DNA from: Bacteroidota bacterium
Lineage (GTDB): Bacteria; Bacteroidota; Bacteroidia; Cytophagales; Cyclobacteriaceae
Length of the DNA stretch: 13,988 bases
Reading direction: 5' to 3'
Assembly (NCBI GenBank): GCA_003242315.1
Contig: QGUY01000088.1
Span: 1 to 13,988, forward strand
Below, piece by piece: positions 1-6,903 of this stretch; the first letter of the stretch is position 1, and every line of letters begins with the position of its first letter. A program made the translations under genes and the position numbers. The notes below the pieces were generated by a model that was given only the letters and a program-made list of their open reading frames with translations, had not been told where the DNA came from and did no database searches.

Positions 1-34
1 GCGTGTTTTGCGGTGAGGGGGAGGAATGGGGCGA

Positions 35-799
35 CTAAATTTGATCCATGGATGAATCCATGTAGCCCATGCCGAGTATTTTTCTGGCGGCCTTTGGAGG
101 CATGCGTTTCTTGTCGGAAGTTGTCAGTAATACTGCGAGCGATGAACCGGTATCGACAAGCATATCAATCGTTTCCTCCTGACCCGGAAGTTTGAACGTT
201 GCCTCGATGGTCGGCCGGTGATGATCGACGCGCAACGGGATGTGATGGTATTCGGGAGGAAGGTTGCGATCGGCGGCGGACCGGAAAATGATTTGCTGAC
301 GAACAGGGTGTATCTCAATTTCAAAACGCGTGAACAGGTCGTAGCCGATGAGGCCGTCGACCTGAAGGTGACGATGGAAGATTTTCTTACCGGGAACGAT
401 GACGATAGGCACTTTTTCTCTCTTGACCGGACCCAGGGTCACCGTATGGTCCAGCGTCACACGACCAATAGCCGGCTCCCCGGTTCCTATGCCGGAGAAT
501 GTCACACTGAAGTCGGGCACGATGTCAAACATTTTCTCGTACTGCTTTCCAAAAAGAATGATCGACTGGCATCCGGTGTCGAGGATCAGGTTCGCAGGAA
601 TGTTGCCATTGATGACGAACGGCAGCACGATGAGATTATCAACGGTGTAATACGTCAGCGAGTATTCGCATAGCGAATCGGGAAGCGCGAATCCGAGAGA
701 AATAGGACGGACTGGAATTGAATTGCCCTGCGCGTGAGTTCGGTAACACGGCATCAGTGCGATGAACAAAACTAAGAACCCGGTGGCTCTGGAGGACAT
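35..799 (-). CDS. Exported retropepsin-like aspartic protease, probably frameshifted near its 3' end
   Basis: Predicted exported aspartic protease of the retropepsin-like group common in Bacteroidota. Residues 1-24 form a signal peptide (hydrophobic core, then THAQ). Two copies of the catalytic motif are visible: LILDTG (Asp74) and MLVDTGSS (Asp216). The psi-loop signature VDGLIGYDLF (148-157) sits between them, so this is a two-lobed protein in one chain. Family members normally continue well past the second DTG and often carry a PDZ domain, yet this frame stops 38 residues after Asp216 (stop at 35-37). After Gly245 another frame reads GLHGFIHGSNLV and stays open to position 1, which suggests one base was lost in the G run at 65-68. 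Substrate is unknown. The upstream sequence has only a weak ribosome site. The S8 protease gene lies 177 bp upstream in the same direction; co-transcription is uncertain. Confidence 0.75.
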   Translation of the reverse strand: MSSRATGFLVLFIALMPCYRTHAQGNSIPVRPISLGFALPDSLCEYSLTYYTVDNLIVLPFVINGNIPANLILDTGCQSIILFGKQYEKMFDIVPDFSVTFSGIGTGEPAIGRVTLDHTVTLGPVKREKVPIVIVPGKKIFHRHLQVDGLIGYDLFTRFEIEIHPVRQQIIFRSAADRNLPPEYHHIPLRVDHHRPTIEATFKLPGQEETIDMLVDTGSSLAVLLTTSDKKRMPPKAARKILGMGYMDSSMDQI

Positions 800-929
800 A
801 GTTGGCTCTTTACGGAAACCAAACTATCCCGGAGCCAACACTGAAACGAGCCGTAAAAAGCCTGATTTTTCTCCGTAACGCAAAGTCGCGGCCCGCGCCG
901 CAGACTATGGGTTACATCAAAATTCGGTA

Positions 930-941
930 TACCTATAGGTA
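930..941. repeat. Perfect 12-bp palindrome between the two protease genes
   Basis: TACCTATAGGTA reads identically on both strands. It lies between the 3' end of the S8 protease gene and the start of the aspartic protease gene, about 130 bp upstream of the latter. It could be an operator for the downstream minus-strand gene, but there is no matching promoter box beside it and a 12-bp palindrome in AT-rich spacer can arise by chance. Confidence 0.25.
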
Positions 942-980
942 ATTATACGCCCCTGGCATAACGAAAGCTGGGGTAATTAC
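939..980 (-). terminator. Imperfect stem-loop at the end of the S8 protease gene
   Basis: Arms GTAATTA (939-945) and TAATTAC (974-980) pair and continue through CCCC (950-953) with GGGG (970-973), leaving a four-base bulge. The structure overlaps the stop codon of the minus-strand protease. There is no T tract on the downstream side, so if it ends or protects the transcript it is not a canonical intrinsic terminator. Confidence 0.3.
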
Positions 981-2656
981 TCCGGACGTTTCTCGCCGCT
1001 CACCCGCATCGCAAGGCGAACAGCTTCGTAGGCGTTCACAATGCCGCCGGCGATGCAGATCTGATCGATGCGAACTTCTTCCAGCGTATCCGGTTTTCTG
1101 ACCTTAACGCCGTTGAGCCGACGCGTGGATTCGCGGAGGATGTTTCTGATATCCTGTGCGGTGAGATTTGGGAAGTACGACATCAGGATCGCCGCTACTC
1201 CCGATGTCACGGGTGATGAAAGGCTGGTGCCGTCCGCGCTGTCGTATTCATTGCCCGGATCGGTAGAATAGATGTCGACGCCGGGTGCGAAGAAGTCAAC
1301 GGTCTTCTTACCGTAGTTTGAGAATGAAGCGATCAGGTCGCTGCTGTCTGTACCTTGTGTAGAGGCGCCAACTTCTAGCCAGTTACTGGCTTCCTTGCCG
1401 TTCTTGTAGAAACGCGTAGGGAAGCTTTCGTCCACGTCGTTGTCGTCCTTGTCATTACCTGCAGAGTGGATTATCAATACGCCTTTTGATTCAGCGTAGC
1501 GCACGGCCTTGTCGACGATCTCCTTGTGAGGAGAATAGCTTTTTCCAAAGCTCATGTTGATGATGTGCGCACCATTATCGACGGCGTAGTAGATGCCGTT
1601 CGCGATGTCCTTGTCGCGTTCGTCGCCATTGGGCACAACGCGTATCGGCATAATGCGGACATTGTCAGCGATACCGTCAATACCTAATCCGTTATTGCGT
1701 TTCGCAGCGATGACACCCGCTACGCTTGTACCGTGTGAAGGATCAGGACCCTTGACATCGTTGTTGCCGTAGTGGCGTTCTTCCAGGTCTTCATAATTGT
1801 CGCCTACGAGCGTACGCGGATCGAAATCGGGATTGTATCCTACTTCGACGGCGGTGCGATAGTGATCGCACACTTCACCGTTGTGCTCAATAACATACTC
1901 GAATTCGTCGAGTACTTCGTCGAGGGATATGCCGGGTGTTGTGTTCTGGTAAATGACCTTGATGAAGTACGCGGCGAGTTCGACGTCCTTGTTGGTGGAT
2001 TTGATGGTGTCGACGATCGCCGGCGTTATTTCTTCCAGTCCGTAAGTTTCCTGGATCAGATCGATTGACCGTTTCAGGTTTTTGTGAAAGGCTTTATATG
2101 AATCCAGTTGTTGCTGGCAGGTTTTGTAGTCGTTTTCGCTCTTTGCTTTATACCGCTGGAACCGGTCTTTGACCATGAGCCAGTATTCATATTCGGCCTT
2201 TTCTTTTCTGCGGATCTTCCGCGGTTCATCGGTATCATACTTTGCCCGCAGCCTGGCGTATTCGCGGGTAAGCTCATAGGTATCGGCGTGAACGTTGCCG
2301 ATGAAGTTCCAGCCATGCACGTCGTCGACGTATCCATTCTCGTCGTCGTCAACGCCGTTGCCGGGAATTTCATCTTCGTTGACCCAAATGACGTCCTTCA
2401 AGTCTTCGTGGTCGATATCCACCCCTGAATCCATCACCGCTACTATGACGGTACGCGACGGCTTGCCTTCCAGGAGCTTGTAGGCGCGCTCGACACTGAC
2501 GCCCTGAACGCGATCCAACTCCGGATCGAGGAGGAACCATTCCTTCCGGAGGTCGATGGAATCGGTATGGGTGATGTAAGTACGTACCGATTGAGCGTCT
2601 GCAACCAGTGCGCTGATTATCAACAGGCTGATCAGAAAGGCCCTTATTTTTTTCAT
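977..2656 (-). CDS. Exported subtilisin-family (S8) serine protease with a long charged insertion
   Basis: Secreted or surface serine protease of family S8. Residues 1-21 are a Sec signal peptide. The catalytic triad is intact: Asp76 in AVMDSGVDIDHEDL, His308 in SHGTSVAGVIAA and Ser478 in DGTSLSSPVTSG. The oxyanion Asn401 lies in HSAGND. Subtilisins usually have about 30-60 residues between Asp and His; here there are about 230, mostly charged and helical-looking (around 125-290, with runs such as RKIRRKEKAEYEYW). Acidic stretches (GVDDDENGYVDDVHGWNF) resemble a calcium-binding loop. There is no C-terminal sorting domain and the protein ends soon after the catalytic domain at 559 residues. 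The ATG is supported by the signal peptide that follows it. The substrate is unknown. Confidence 0.93.
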   Translation of the reverse strand: MKKIRAFLISLLIISALVADAQSVRTYITHTDSIDLRKEWFLLDPELDRVQGVSVERAYKLLEGKPSRTVIVAVMDSGVDIDHEDLKDVIWVNEDEIPGNGVDDDENGYVDDVHGWNFIGNVHADTYELTREYARLRAKYDTDEPRKIRRKEKAEYEYWLMVKDRFQRYKAKSENDYKTCQQQLDSYKAFHKNLKRSIDLIQETYGLEEITPAIVDTIKSTNKDVELAAYFIKVIYQNTTPGISLDEVLDEFEYVIEHNGEVCDHYRTAVEVGYNPDFDPRTLVGDNYEDLEERHYGNNDVKGPDPSHGTSVAGVIAAKRNNGLGIDGIADNVRIMPIRVVPNGDERDKDIANGIYYAVDNGAHIINMSFGKSYSPHKEIVDKAVRYAESKGVLIIHSAGNDKDDNDVDESFPTRFYKNGKEASNWLEVGASTQGTDSSDLIASFSNYGKKTVDFFAPGVDIYSTDPGNEYDSADGTSLSSPVTSGVAAILMSYFPNLTAQDIRNILRESTRRLNGVKVRKPDTLEEVRIDQICIAGGIVNAYEAVRLAMRVSGEKRPE

Positions 2657-2895
2657 GCTTGTAGCGTTTAGTGGTGGCGGGCTTTAGCCGCTTTTTTGTT
2701 CATGTGCGACCCATCCTTACAGGCTGGTTGCGCGTTAAACATAGCAAAGAGGCCGCATCCGGCCATCCTTTTTTACCCGGATGGAGGTAATCGGGCAAAA
2801 GTTGTGCTAAAACTTACTTTGGTGACATCTACGGATGCAGCTCATGCCGAATTAACGCACAAATCCGGACTTTAGCCTCCGGAACCGCTGTGAGT
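2657..2895. other. Intergenic stretch upstream of the S8 protease gene
   Basis: About 240 bp that must hold the promoter of the minus-strand protease, but I see no complete Bacteroidota promoter. A minus-strand TATGTTTA (2743-2736) resembles the -7 box without a TTG at the right distance. Two small inverted repeats are present: CCATCC/GGATGG (2763-2768, 2779-2784) and two copies of the self-complementary TCCGGA (2864-2869, 2878-2883), the latter just ahead of the small ORF at 2896. Confidence 0.4.
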
Positions 2896-2985
2896 ATGGA
2901 GATTTTCGTGTTTGTTGGAATAGCGCTGTTTTTCTCATTTTTCTTTTGGGTCGCTGCGAAGCTGAACAAGGAAAGGGGGCTTTAG
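2896..2985 (+). CDS. Possible 29-residue single-span membrane protein
   Basis: A short ORF reading MEIFVFVGIALFFSFFFW and then VAAKLNKERGL. Residues 3-21 form one strongly hydrophobic segment, followed by a short basic tail (KLNKERGL), the layout of a single-span miniprotein with the positive end inside the cell. A GTG two codons earlier (2890) is an alternative start. No good ribosome site is visible, but that is usual in this phylum. It lies alone between the protease gene and the tRNA promoter. I do not recognise a family. The evidence is only the coherent hydropathy, so it may be a chance ORF. Confidence 0.42.
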   Translation: MEIFVFVGIALFFSFFFWVAAKLNKERGL

Positions 2986-3046
2986 GCGACGACGACTTGG
3001 TTCGCACCGGGCGAGCGGGAAAATGAACCCGTATCGGCCCGTTCGC

Positions 3047-3078
3047 GTTGTTAAAATCTGCAAAGCTTCTTACTTTTG
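3047..3078 (+). promoter_or_regulatory. Bacteroidota-type promoter for the tRNA-Leu pair
   Basis: GTTG at 3047-3050, a 20-bp spacer, then TACTTTTG at 3071-3078, a full match to the Bacteroidota -7 consensus TAnnTTTG. Transcription would begin near 3082-3085, about 55 nt before the first tRNA. The transcript would open with a small hairpin, CCCGAC (3084-3089) with GTCGGG (3093-3098). Confidence 0.75.
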
Positions 3079-3139
3079 ACGCCCCCGACGATGTCGGGAG
3101 GTTTGCCCTGACGACCGGGTGCCGGCGCCAGGTTTCTAA

Positions 3140-3223
3140 GCCCAGGTGGTGAAATTGGTAGACACGCTACTTTGAGGGGGTAGTGCCTTTACCGGTGTGC
3201 TGGTTCGAGTCCAGTCCTGGGCA
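3140..3223 (+). tRNA. tRNA-Leu (anticodon GAG)
   Basis: Class II tRNA of 84 nt. The acceptor stem is GCCCAGG/CCTGGGC with discriminator A and no encoded CCA. The anticodon stem CTACT/GGTAG closes the loop TTGAGGG, giving anticodon GAG, which reads CUC and CUU. The T arm is GCTGG-TTCGAGT-CCAGT, and the long variable arm expected of leucine tRNAs is present. It shares a promoter with the next tRNA, nine bases downstream. Confidence 0.95.
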
Positions 3224-3232
3224 CAACAATTT

Positions 3233-3314
3233 GCCGAAGTGGTGAAATTGGTAGACACGCACGTTTCAGGGGCGTGTGTCGCAAGACATGTGGGTTCGAG
3301 TCCCACCTTCGGCA
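3233..3314 (+). tRNA. tRNA-Leu (anticodon CAG)
   Basis: Class II tRNA of 82 nt. The acceptor stem is GCCGAAG/CTTCGGC with discriminator A and no encoded CCA. Anticodon stem CACGT/GCGTG closes the loop TTCAGGG, giving anticodon CAG, which reads CUG. The T arm is GTGGG-TTCGAGT-CCCAC and there is a long variable arm. A run of seven T follows at about 3318-3324 and may help end the transcript. Confidence 0.95.
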
Positions 3315-3461
3315 CTTCTTTTTTTGTATTCAGGTTTCCGGATTGGTATAACCCACTCGCACGCTGCCGACCGACCCTTCTACGGCAACAATTTGACAAT
3401 CAGAACTTTCTGGAATGCGCCGGGGTTTTGCAGGAGAATTGTTGACGAATTGTCACTATAG

Positions 3462-3533
3462 AGCCGAGGATGGGATTTGAACCCACGACCTGCTGATTAC
3501 GAATCAGCTGCTCTACCGCTGAGCTACCTCGGC
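3462..3533 (-). tRNA. tRNA-Thr (anticodon CGT)
   Basis: Class I tRNA of 72 nt on the minus strand. The acceptor stem is GCCGAGG/CCTCGGC. Anticodon stem GCTGA/TCAGC closes the loop TTCGTAA, giving anticodon CGT, which reads ACG. The D arm (GCTC...GAGC) and T arm (GTGGG-TTCAAAT-CCCAT) are regular. There is no encoded CCA, and the discriminator base would be T. It is divergent from the Rrf2 gene, 67 bp away; I do not see a clear promoter between them. Confidence 0.93.
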
Positions 3534-3600
3534 TTGTGGCCCCTCAAATCGCGGGGAAATTTAAGTACAAAAACATAAATTGGCCCTTAGGAGTCGCCCT

Positions 3601-4038
3601 ATGCTTTCAAAAAAATGTAAGTATGCCATCCACGCACTGGTCTATCTGGCGGAACGCTATGATCAGGGTCCTGTGCACATCCAGGAAATCGCCGAAGACC
3701 AGAGGATTCCCAAAAAATTTCTGGAAGCCATCCTCCTTGAATTGAAAAATGCCAAAATATTGAACAGCAAAAAAGGCAAGGGCGGGGGCTATTACATGTA
3801 TCGGAAACCGGAAGACGTCAATCTCATCGAAATCATTCGCCTCATGGATGGCGCGATAGCCATGCTGCCGTGCGTCTCGCTCAACTATTATGAGCCGTGT
3901 GAGGAGTGTGTGAACGAACACCTGTGTGGCATTAGGGATGCGTTTGTTGGGGTTCGCGATGAAACGCTCAGGGTTCTTTCCGAACACACACTCGACCGAA
4001 TCGTCAAGATCAAAGCCGAAAAGCAGCGACAGCTGTAA
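3601..4038 (+). CDS. Rrf2-family transcriptional regulator
   Basis: A 145-residue winged-helix regulator of the Rrf2 family (relatives include IscR, NsrR and CymR). The N-terminal part (MLSKKCKYAIHALVYLAE, then HIQEIAEDQRIPKKFLEAILLEL) is the DNA-binding domain, followed by the wing SKKGKGGGYYM (56-66). A cysteine cluster at Cys91, Cys100, Cys103 and Cys109 is in the position where Rrf2 proteins bind an iron-sulfur cluster or sense redox state. The start is ATG 3601, preceded by AGGAG at a proper distance; an in-frame TTG at 3580 lies upstream of that site and is unlikely. It lies 138 bp upstream of a peroxiredoxin gene in the same direction, so oxidative or nitrosative stress control is a reasonable inference. 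The ligand is not determinable from sequence. Confidence 0.9.
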   Translation: MLSKKCKYAIHALVYLAERYDQGPVHIQEIAEDQRIPKKFLEAILLELKNAKILNSKKGKGGGYYMYRKPEDVNLIEIIRLMDGAIAMLPCVSLNYYEPCEECVNEHLCGIRDAFVGVRDETLRVLSEHTLDRIVKIKAEKQRQL

Positions 4039-4072
4039 AATTGTTGGCTTTTTTGAAACAAATTTCTTTATA

Positions 4073-4098
4073 TACATGTACCTCAATTGTATATTGAG
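4073..4098. promoter_or_regulatory. Paired palindromes between rrf2 and peroxiredoxin genes (candidate operator)
   Basis: Two inverted repeats sit side by side: the 8-bp palindrome TACATGTA (4073-4080) and CTCAAT-N5-ATTGAG (4082-4098). Their position about 80-100 bp before the peroxiredoxin ATG suits a regulator-binding site, possibly for the adjacent Rrf2 protein. No clear TAnnTTTG box was found in this gap. Confidence 0.35.
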
Positions 4099-4176
4099 CA
4101 CTCCCTCCTTCCACCCGGGGAGTTAAGTCTCTGAAGGGACGTCATTATTTCTTCAACAACCAAAACCAAATTCAAG

Positions 4177-4812
4177 ATGTCACTAAGATTAGGCGATGTT
4201 GCCCCCGATTTCACGGCAGAGACCACCGAGGGCACGATCCGGTTTCATGAATGGCTGGGCGATAGCTGGGGTGTTCTCTTTTCTCACCCTGCAGATTTCA
4301 CCCCCGTCTGCACTACCGAACTCGGAGCTGTAGCGAAACTGCGGTCGGAATTCGACAAACGTAATGTAAAAGTGATGGCGCTCAGTGTGGATCCTCTCGA
4401 CTCACACCAGCGCTGGATTGGCGATATCAACGAGACGCAACAAACCGCTGTCAACTTTCCGTTGATCGCGGATCCCAACTTTGAGATCGCCAAACTGTAT
4501 GACATGGTGCACCCTAACGCCAGCGATAAGTTCACTGTACGGTCCGTTTTCGTGATCGGCCCGGACAAAAAGATCAAGCTGACGATCACCTATCCGGCTT
4601 CGACGGGAAGGAACTTCGATGAAATCCTTCGCGTCATTGACAGCCTGCAGCTGACTGCAAACTACAGCGTTGCTACTCCTGCTAACTGGAAACATGGTGA
4701 TGAGGTGGTTATCGCGCCGGCAATTCCCGACGAGGAAATTCCGAAGCGATTCCCGAAAGGTCACAAGCGCGTAAAACCGTATCTGCGTCTCACGCCTCAG
4801 CCTAACCTCTGA
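4177..4812 (+). CDS. 1-Cys peroxiredoxin, Prx6 type
   Basis: Cytoplasmic thiol peroxidase that reduces hydrogen peroxide and organic peroxides. The active site HPADFTPVCTTELG fits PxxxTxxC, with Pro38, Thr42 and peroxidatic Cys45; the partner Arg122 is in FTVRSVFVIGP. Cys45 is the only cysteine in the protein, so it works by the 1-Cys mechanism and needs an external reductant. The 211-residue length and the C-terminal extension ending in VKPYLRLTPQPN are typical of the Prx6 branch, not of AhpC. The gene follows an Rrf2 regulator and ends just before a strong terminator. Confidence 0.95.
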   Translation: MSLRLGDVAPDFTAETTEGTIRFHEWLGDSWGVLFSHPADFTPVCTTELGAVAKLRSEFDKRNVKVMALSVDPLDSHQRWIGDINETQQTAVNFPLIADPNFEIAKLYDMVHPNASDKFTVRSVFVIGPDKKIKLTITYPASTGRNFDEILRVIDSLQLTANYSVATPANWKHGDEVVIAPAIPDEEIPKRFPKGHKRVKPYLRLTPQPNL

Positions 4813-4834
4813 GGCAACGGAACAGATACAGCAG

Positions 4835-4866
4835 GAAGCAACCCATCAGGGGTTGCTTCTTTTTTT
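4835..4866 (+). terminator. Intrinsic terminator after the peroxiredoxin gene
   Basis: A 10-bp perfect stem GAAGCAACCC (4835-4844) / GGGTTGCTTC (4850-4859) with a five-base loop and a run of seven T (4860-4866). It ends plus-strand transcription. The convergent aminotransferase gene ends inside the T run; on that strand the hairpin has no T tract after it. Confidence 0.92.
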
Positions 4867-6166
4867 ATGACGCCAGGTATTCGACAATACCGTCTCGAAT
4901 GGCCGTAAAGGTCTGTGTCAGATATTCTTCATTCTCCTCGAGGAGGGTCACGCGAAAGCCCTGGAGTTCGGAACAGAAAGAAGAAATCGGAACCACGCAC
5001 ACCCCCTTGGCGCCCAGCAGGTAATACACGAAGCGTTTGTCCAGCGGAATCGGCTGGCTCACCCATTCCTCAACCAGGGCGCGAATCGCAGGGTTGTCGA
5101 TCTTCATGCGCTGATTCGGACGAAGCACGCCGTCGCGGAAAATGATCGTGTTGTAGAACGCGCCAAAGGTCTCGTTAAACGTGAGCTGCGGTACGGAGCG
5201 CAACAGATCTGCGATGATCTTGCTGCGCCTGCCAATCCGTTCGTTGGTTTTGTCGCGGTATTCCCGGAACCTGGGGTCGCCGAGAATTCTGGGAATGGCC
5301 ATCTGTGGCAGTTTTGTCGAGCAAACCTCGATCATCTTGGCATTGTCGAGCGCAGCGCAGTACCGGCGAAAGTCGTCGTCGCGATCTCTATTGTAGTACT
5401 CCATCCAACCGCAACGGGCGCCGGGCCAGGGCAATTCCTTTGAAATTCCCTTCATTGAAATTCCGGGAACGTCTTCAATAATTTCAGCAAGCGAGTACGC
5501 TCTCGCACCGTTGTACGTAATGTTGATGTAAATCTCATCAGCAACGAGGAACAACTTGAATTCACGGGCGATCTCCACGATGCGCTTTAGTGTTTCAAGC
5601 GGATACACCATTCCTGTTGGGTTGTCGGGATTGATGATGAGAATTCCCACAACATTGGGGTTGTACTTCACCTTCAGGTACAGATCATCAAGGTCGGGAT
5701 ACCAATGGTTGTTGGGGTCCAAACGATAGGTTAGGGGCTCATGTCCGGCATGCGCCGCTTCAGCACTCGAGTGCGTGGAGTATGCCGGCGAGGGTCCGAT
5801 CACCCGTGATGTTGGAGTAATGTACTGATACACCTTTGAGATGGCGTCCCCAAGTCCATTAAAAAAGCATATATCATCGGGCGTGATTTGTACGCCACCC
5901 AGGGCGTTGGTTTGTTGCGCGAGAAATTCACGCGTTTCCAGTATACCCTTCGATGGACAGTAGCTGTATACTTCATTGGTGCGAACCAGGTCCGCAACGA
6001 TTTCCTTGATCCAGTCAGGTATGATGTGATTCTTCTGTATCGGATCGCCGATGTTTTCCCATGAAATGCTGAGGCCGAGTTTCCTGAGTTGTTCGGCTTT
6101 CTTTACGATTTCACGAATTTCGTAGCTAAGCTCTTTAGCGCCTTCGCTAAGTAATGGTTGTCGCAT
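4865..6166 (-). CDS. Pyridoxal-phosphate-dependent aminotransferase, class I/II
   Basis: Fold-type I aminotransferase of 433 residues. Motifs in order: NPDNPTG (179-185, cofactor Asn182), VADEIY (Asp210 and Tyr213), the Schiff-base lysine Lys243 in GISKELPWPGARCGW, and the carboxylate-binding Arg405 in FRVTLL. The overall look is closest to alanine-type aminotransferases (AlaA-like), but the amino-acid substrate cannot be fixed from sequence. The N-terminus MRQPLLSEGAKELSYEIREIV fits a complete start. It lies 71 bp downstream of a small lipoprotein gene in the same direction and might share its promoter. It is separate from, and divergent to, the aromatic amino acid operon. Confidence 0.9.
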   Translation of the reverse strand: MRQPLLSEGAKELSYEIREIVKKAEQLRKLGLSISWENIGDPIQKNHIIPDWIKEIVADLVRTNEVYSYCPSKGILETREFLAQQTNALGGVQITPDDICFFNGLGDAISKVYQYITPTSRVIGPSPAYSTHSSAEAAHAGHEPLTYRLDPNNHWYPDLDDLYLKVKYNPNVVGILIINPDNPTGMVYPLETLKRIVEIAREFKLFLVADEIYINITYNGARAYSLAEIIEDVPGISMKGISKELPWPGARCGWMEYYNRDRDDDFRRYCAALDNAKMIEVCSTKLPQMAIPRILGDPRFREYRDKTNERIGRRSKIIADLLRSVPQLTFNETFGAFYNTIIFRDGVLRPNQRMKIDNPAIRALVEEWVSQPIPLDKRFVYYLLGAKGVCVVPISSFCSELQGFRVTLLEENEEYLTQTFTAIRDGIVEYLAS

Positions 6167-6237
6167 ATGGTTTATAGAACTTGGAAATAAAGAAGTGAAA
6201 AAATGATGGGAGGGGTGATAGAACTGAACCCCGGGAG

Positions 6238-6684
6238 CTATTCCCGACTCGCTCGCTCAACCGCGGCAAAAATATCGTCTCTTACCTTTCGCACTTTCTG
6301 TAATTCGGATTCAAGATAATCGCGATAGCCTTCAGCATCGAGGGTGTCGCTCTCAGGACGAAACTCGCGCATCCAGACCATCATAGCACGGCTGGCAGAA
6401 TCGAGTTGCATGATCCGGCTCTCCAACTCCTGCCTCTCCTCTTCAACCAGCCCGGGAGCATCTGCGATCTTTTGGGTGAGCTTGCGCTTGAGCGCATAAA
6501 TCTCATCCATTTTTTCCATACCCTCATCATGCAGCCGCATTACCTCGTCATATAACTCACCCTCCACCTGTCCGGACGTTGGTGCACCGGCATGGTCGTG
6601 GCGATCGTCTGATTCGGCCGGCTTTCTGCAGCCTGCCGACAGCACACAACCGAGTATCGCGATGGTGATAAGGGCGTAACGCAT
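6238..6684 (-). CDS. Small helical lipoprotein of unknown function
   Basis: A 148-residue lipoprotein: the lipobox LSAGC puts the lipidated Cys at residue 19, after a hydrophobic signal segment. A short linker rich in Asp, His and Ala (about 23-37) leads to a fully helical, charged region with heptad-like spacing (GELYDEVMRLHDEGMEKMDEI and following). This resembles Bacteroidota proteins that databases label 'viral A-type inclusion protein', a name with no functional meaning here. The residue after the Cys is Arg-Lys, without an obvious surface-export signal. It lies upstream of the aminotransferase gene and is driven by the promoter at 6703-6733. Function unknown. Confidence 0.8.
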   Translation of the reverse strand: MRYALITIAILGCVLSAGCRKPAESDDRHDHAGAPTSGQVEGELYDEVMRLHDEGMEKMDEIYALKRKLTQKIADAPGLVEEERQELESRIMQLDSASRAMMVWMREFRPESDTLDAEGYRDYLESELQKVRKVRDDIFAAVERASRE

Positions 6685-6702
6685 ACCGTGCGGGCTCAGT
6701 GG

Positions 6703-6733
6703 TAAAGGTAGCGGGCTTTGACACCAAGTTCAA
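6703..6733 (-). promoter_or_regulatory. Promoter of the lipoprotein gene
   Basis: Reading the minus strand: TTG at 6733-6731, a 20-bp spacer, TACCTTTA at 6710-6703 (seven of eight to TAnnTTTG with the last base changed). The start would be near 6698, about 14 nt before the ATG. Confidence 0.55.
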
Positions 6734-6862
6734 GTGCAGACGGCTTGATCCGCAGAAAATTGCCATCGGTCAGCAACCATTTCAGTGGTGTCTTCAGCCT
6801 GTAATCGGGACACCTAACAAGCATTAGTTCCTAGTATTTTTTCCGGATTGTTCCCGGAGGTT

Positions 6863-6895
6863 CTTGGATTACAGCTCCTTTTCATCTTATCTTTA
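6863..6895 (+). promoter_or_regulatory. Promoter of the aromatic amino acid operon
   Basis: CTTG at 6863-6866, a 21-bp spacer, TATCTTTA at 6888-6895 (seven of eight to TAnnTTTG). Transcription would begin at about 6899-6902, only a few bases before the leader-peptide ATG at 6904. If right, the leader peptide is translated from a nearly leaderless mRNA. I found no better box further upstream. Confidence 0.55.
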
Positions 6896-6903
6896 TCGCG
6901 CAA

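Noticed and set aside
218..673. A 151-codon plus-strand frame opposite the aspartic protease
   Set aside because: The minus frame carries a signal peptide and two DTG motifs; the plus frame has no coherent features.
2736..2743. Minus-strand TATGTTTA as the promoter of the S8 protease
   Set aside because: No TTG occurs 19-21 bp upstream of it, so the match is only half a promoter.
3136..3399. A minus-strand frame across the tRNA-Leu pair
   Set aside because: It overlaps two well-formed tRNA genes; peptides of this kind are known artefacts of tRNA clusters.
3580..3600. TTG start extending the Rrf2 protein by seven residues
   Set aside because: The AGGAG ribosome site lies between this codon and ATG 3601, and the family begins at MLSKKCKYA.
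4835..4859. Calling the peroxiredoxin terminator bidirectional
   Set aside because: On the minus strand the stem is preceded by the A run and followed by CTGCTG, so it lacks a U tail for the convergent gene.
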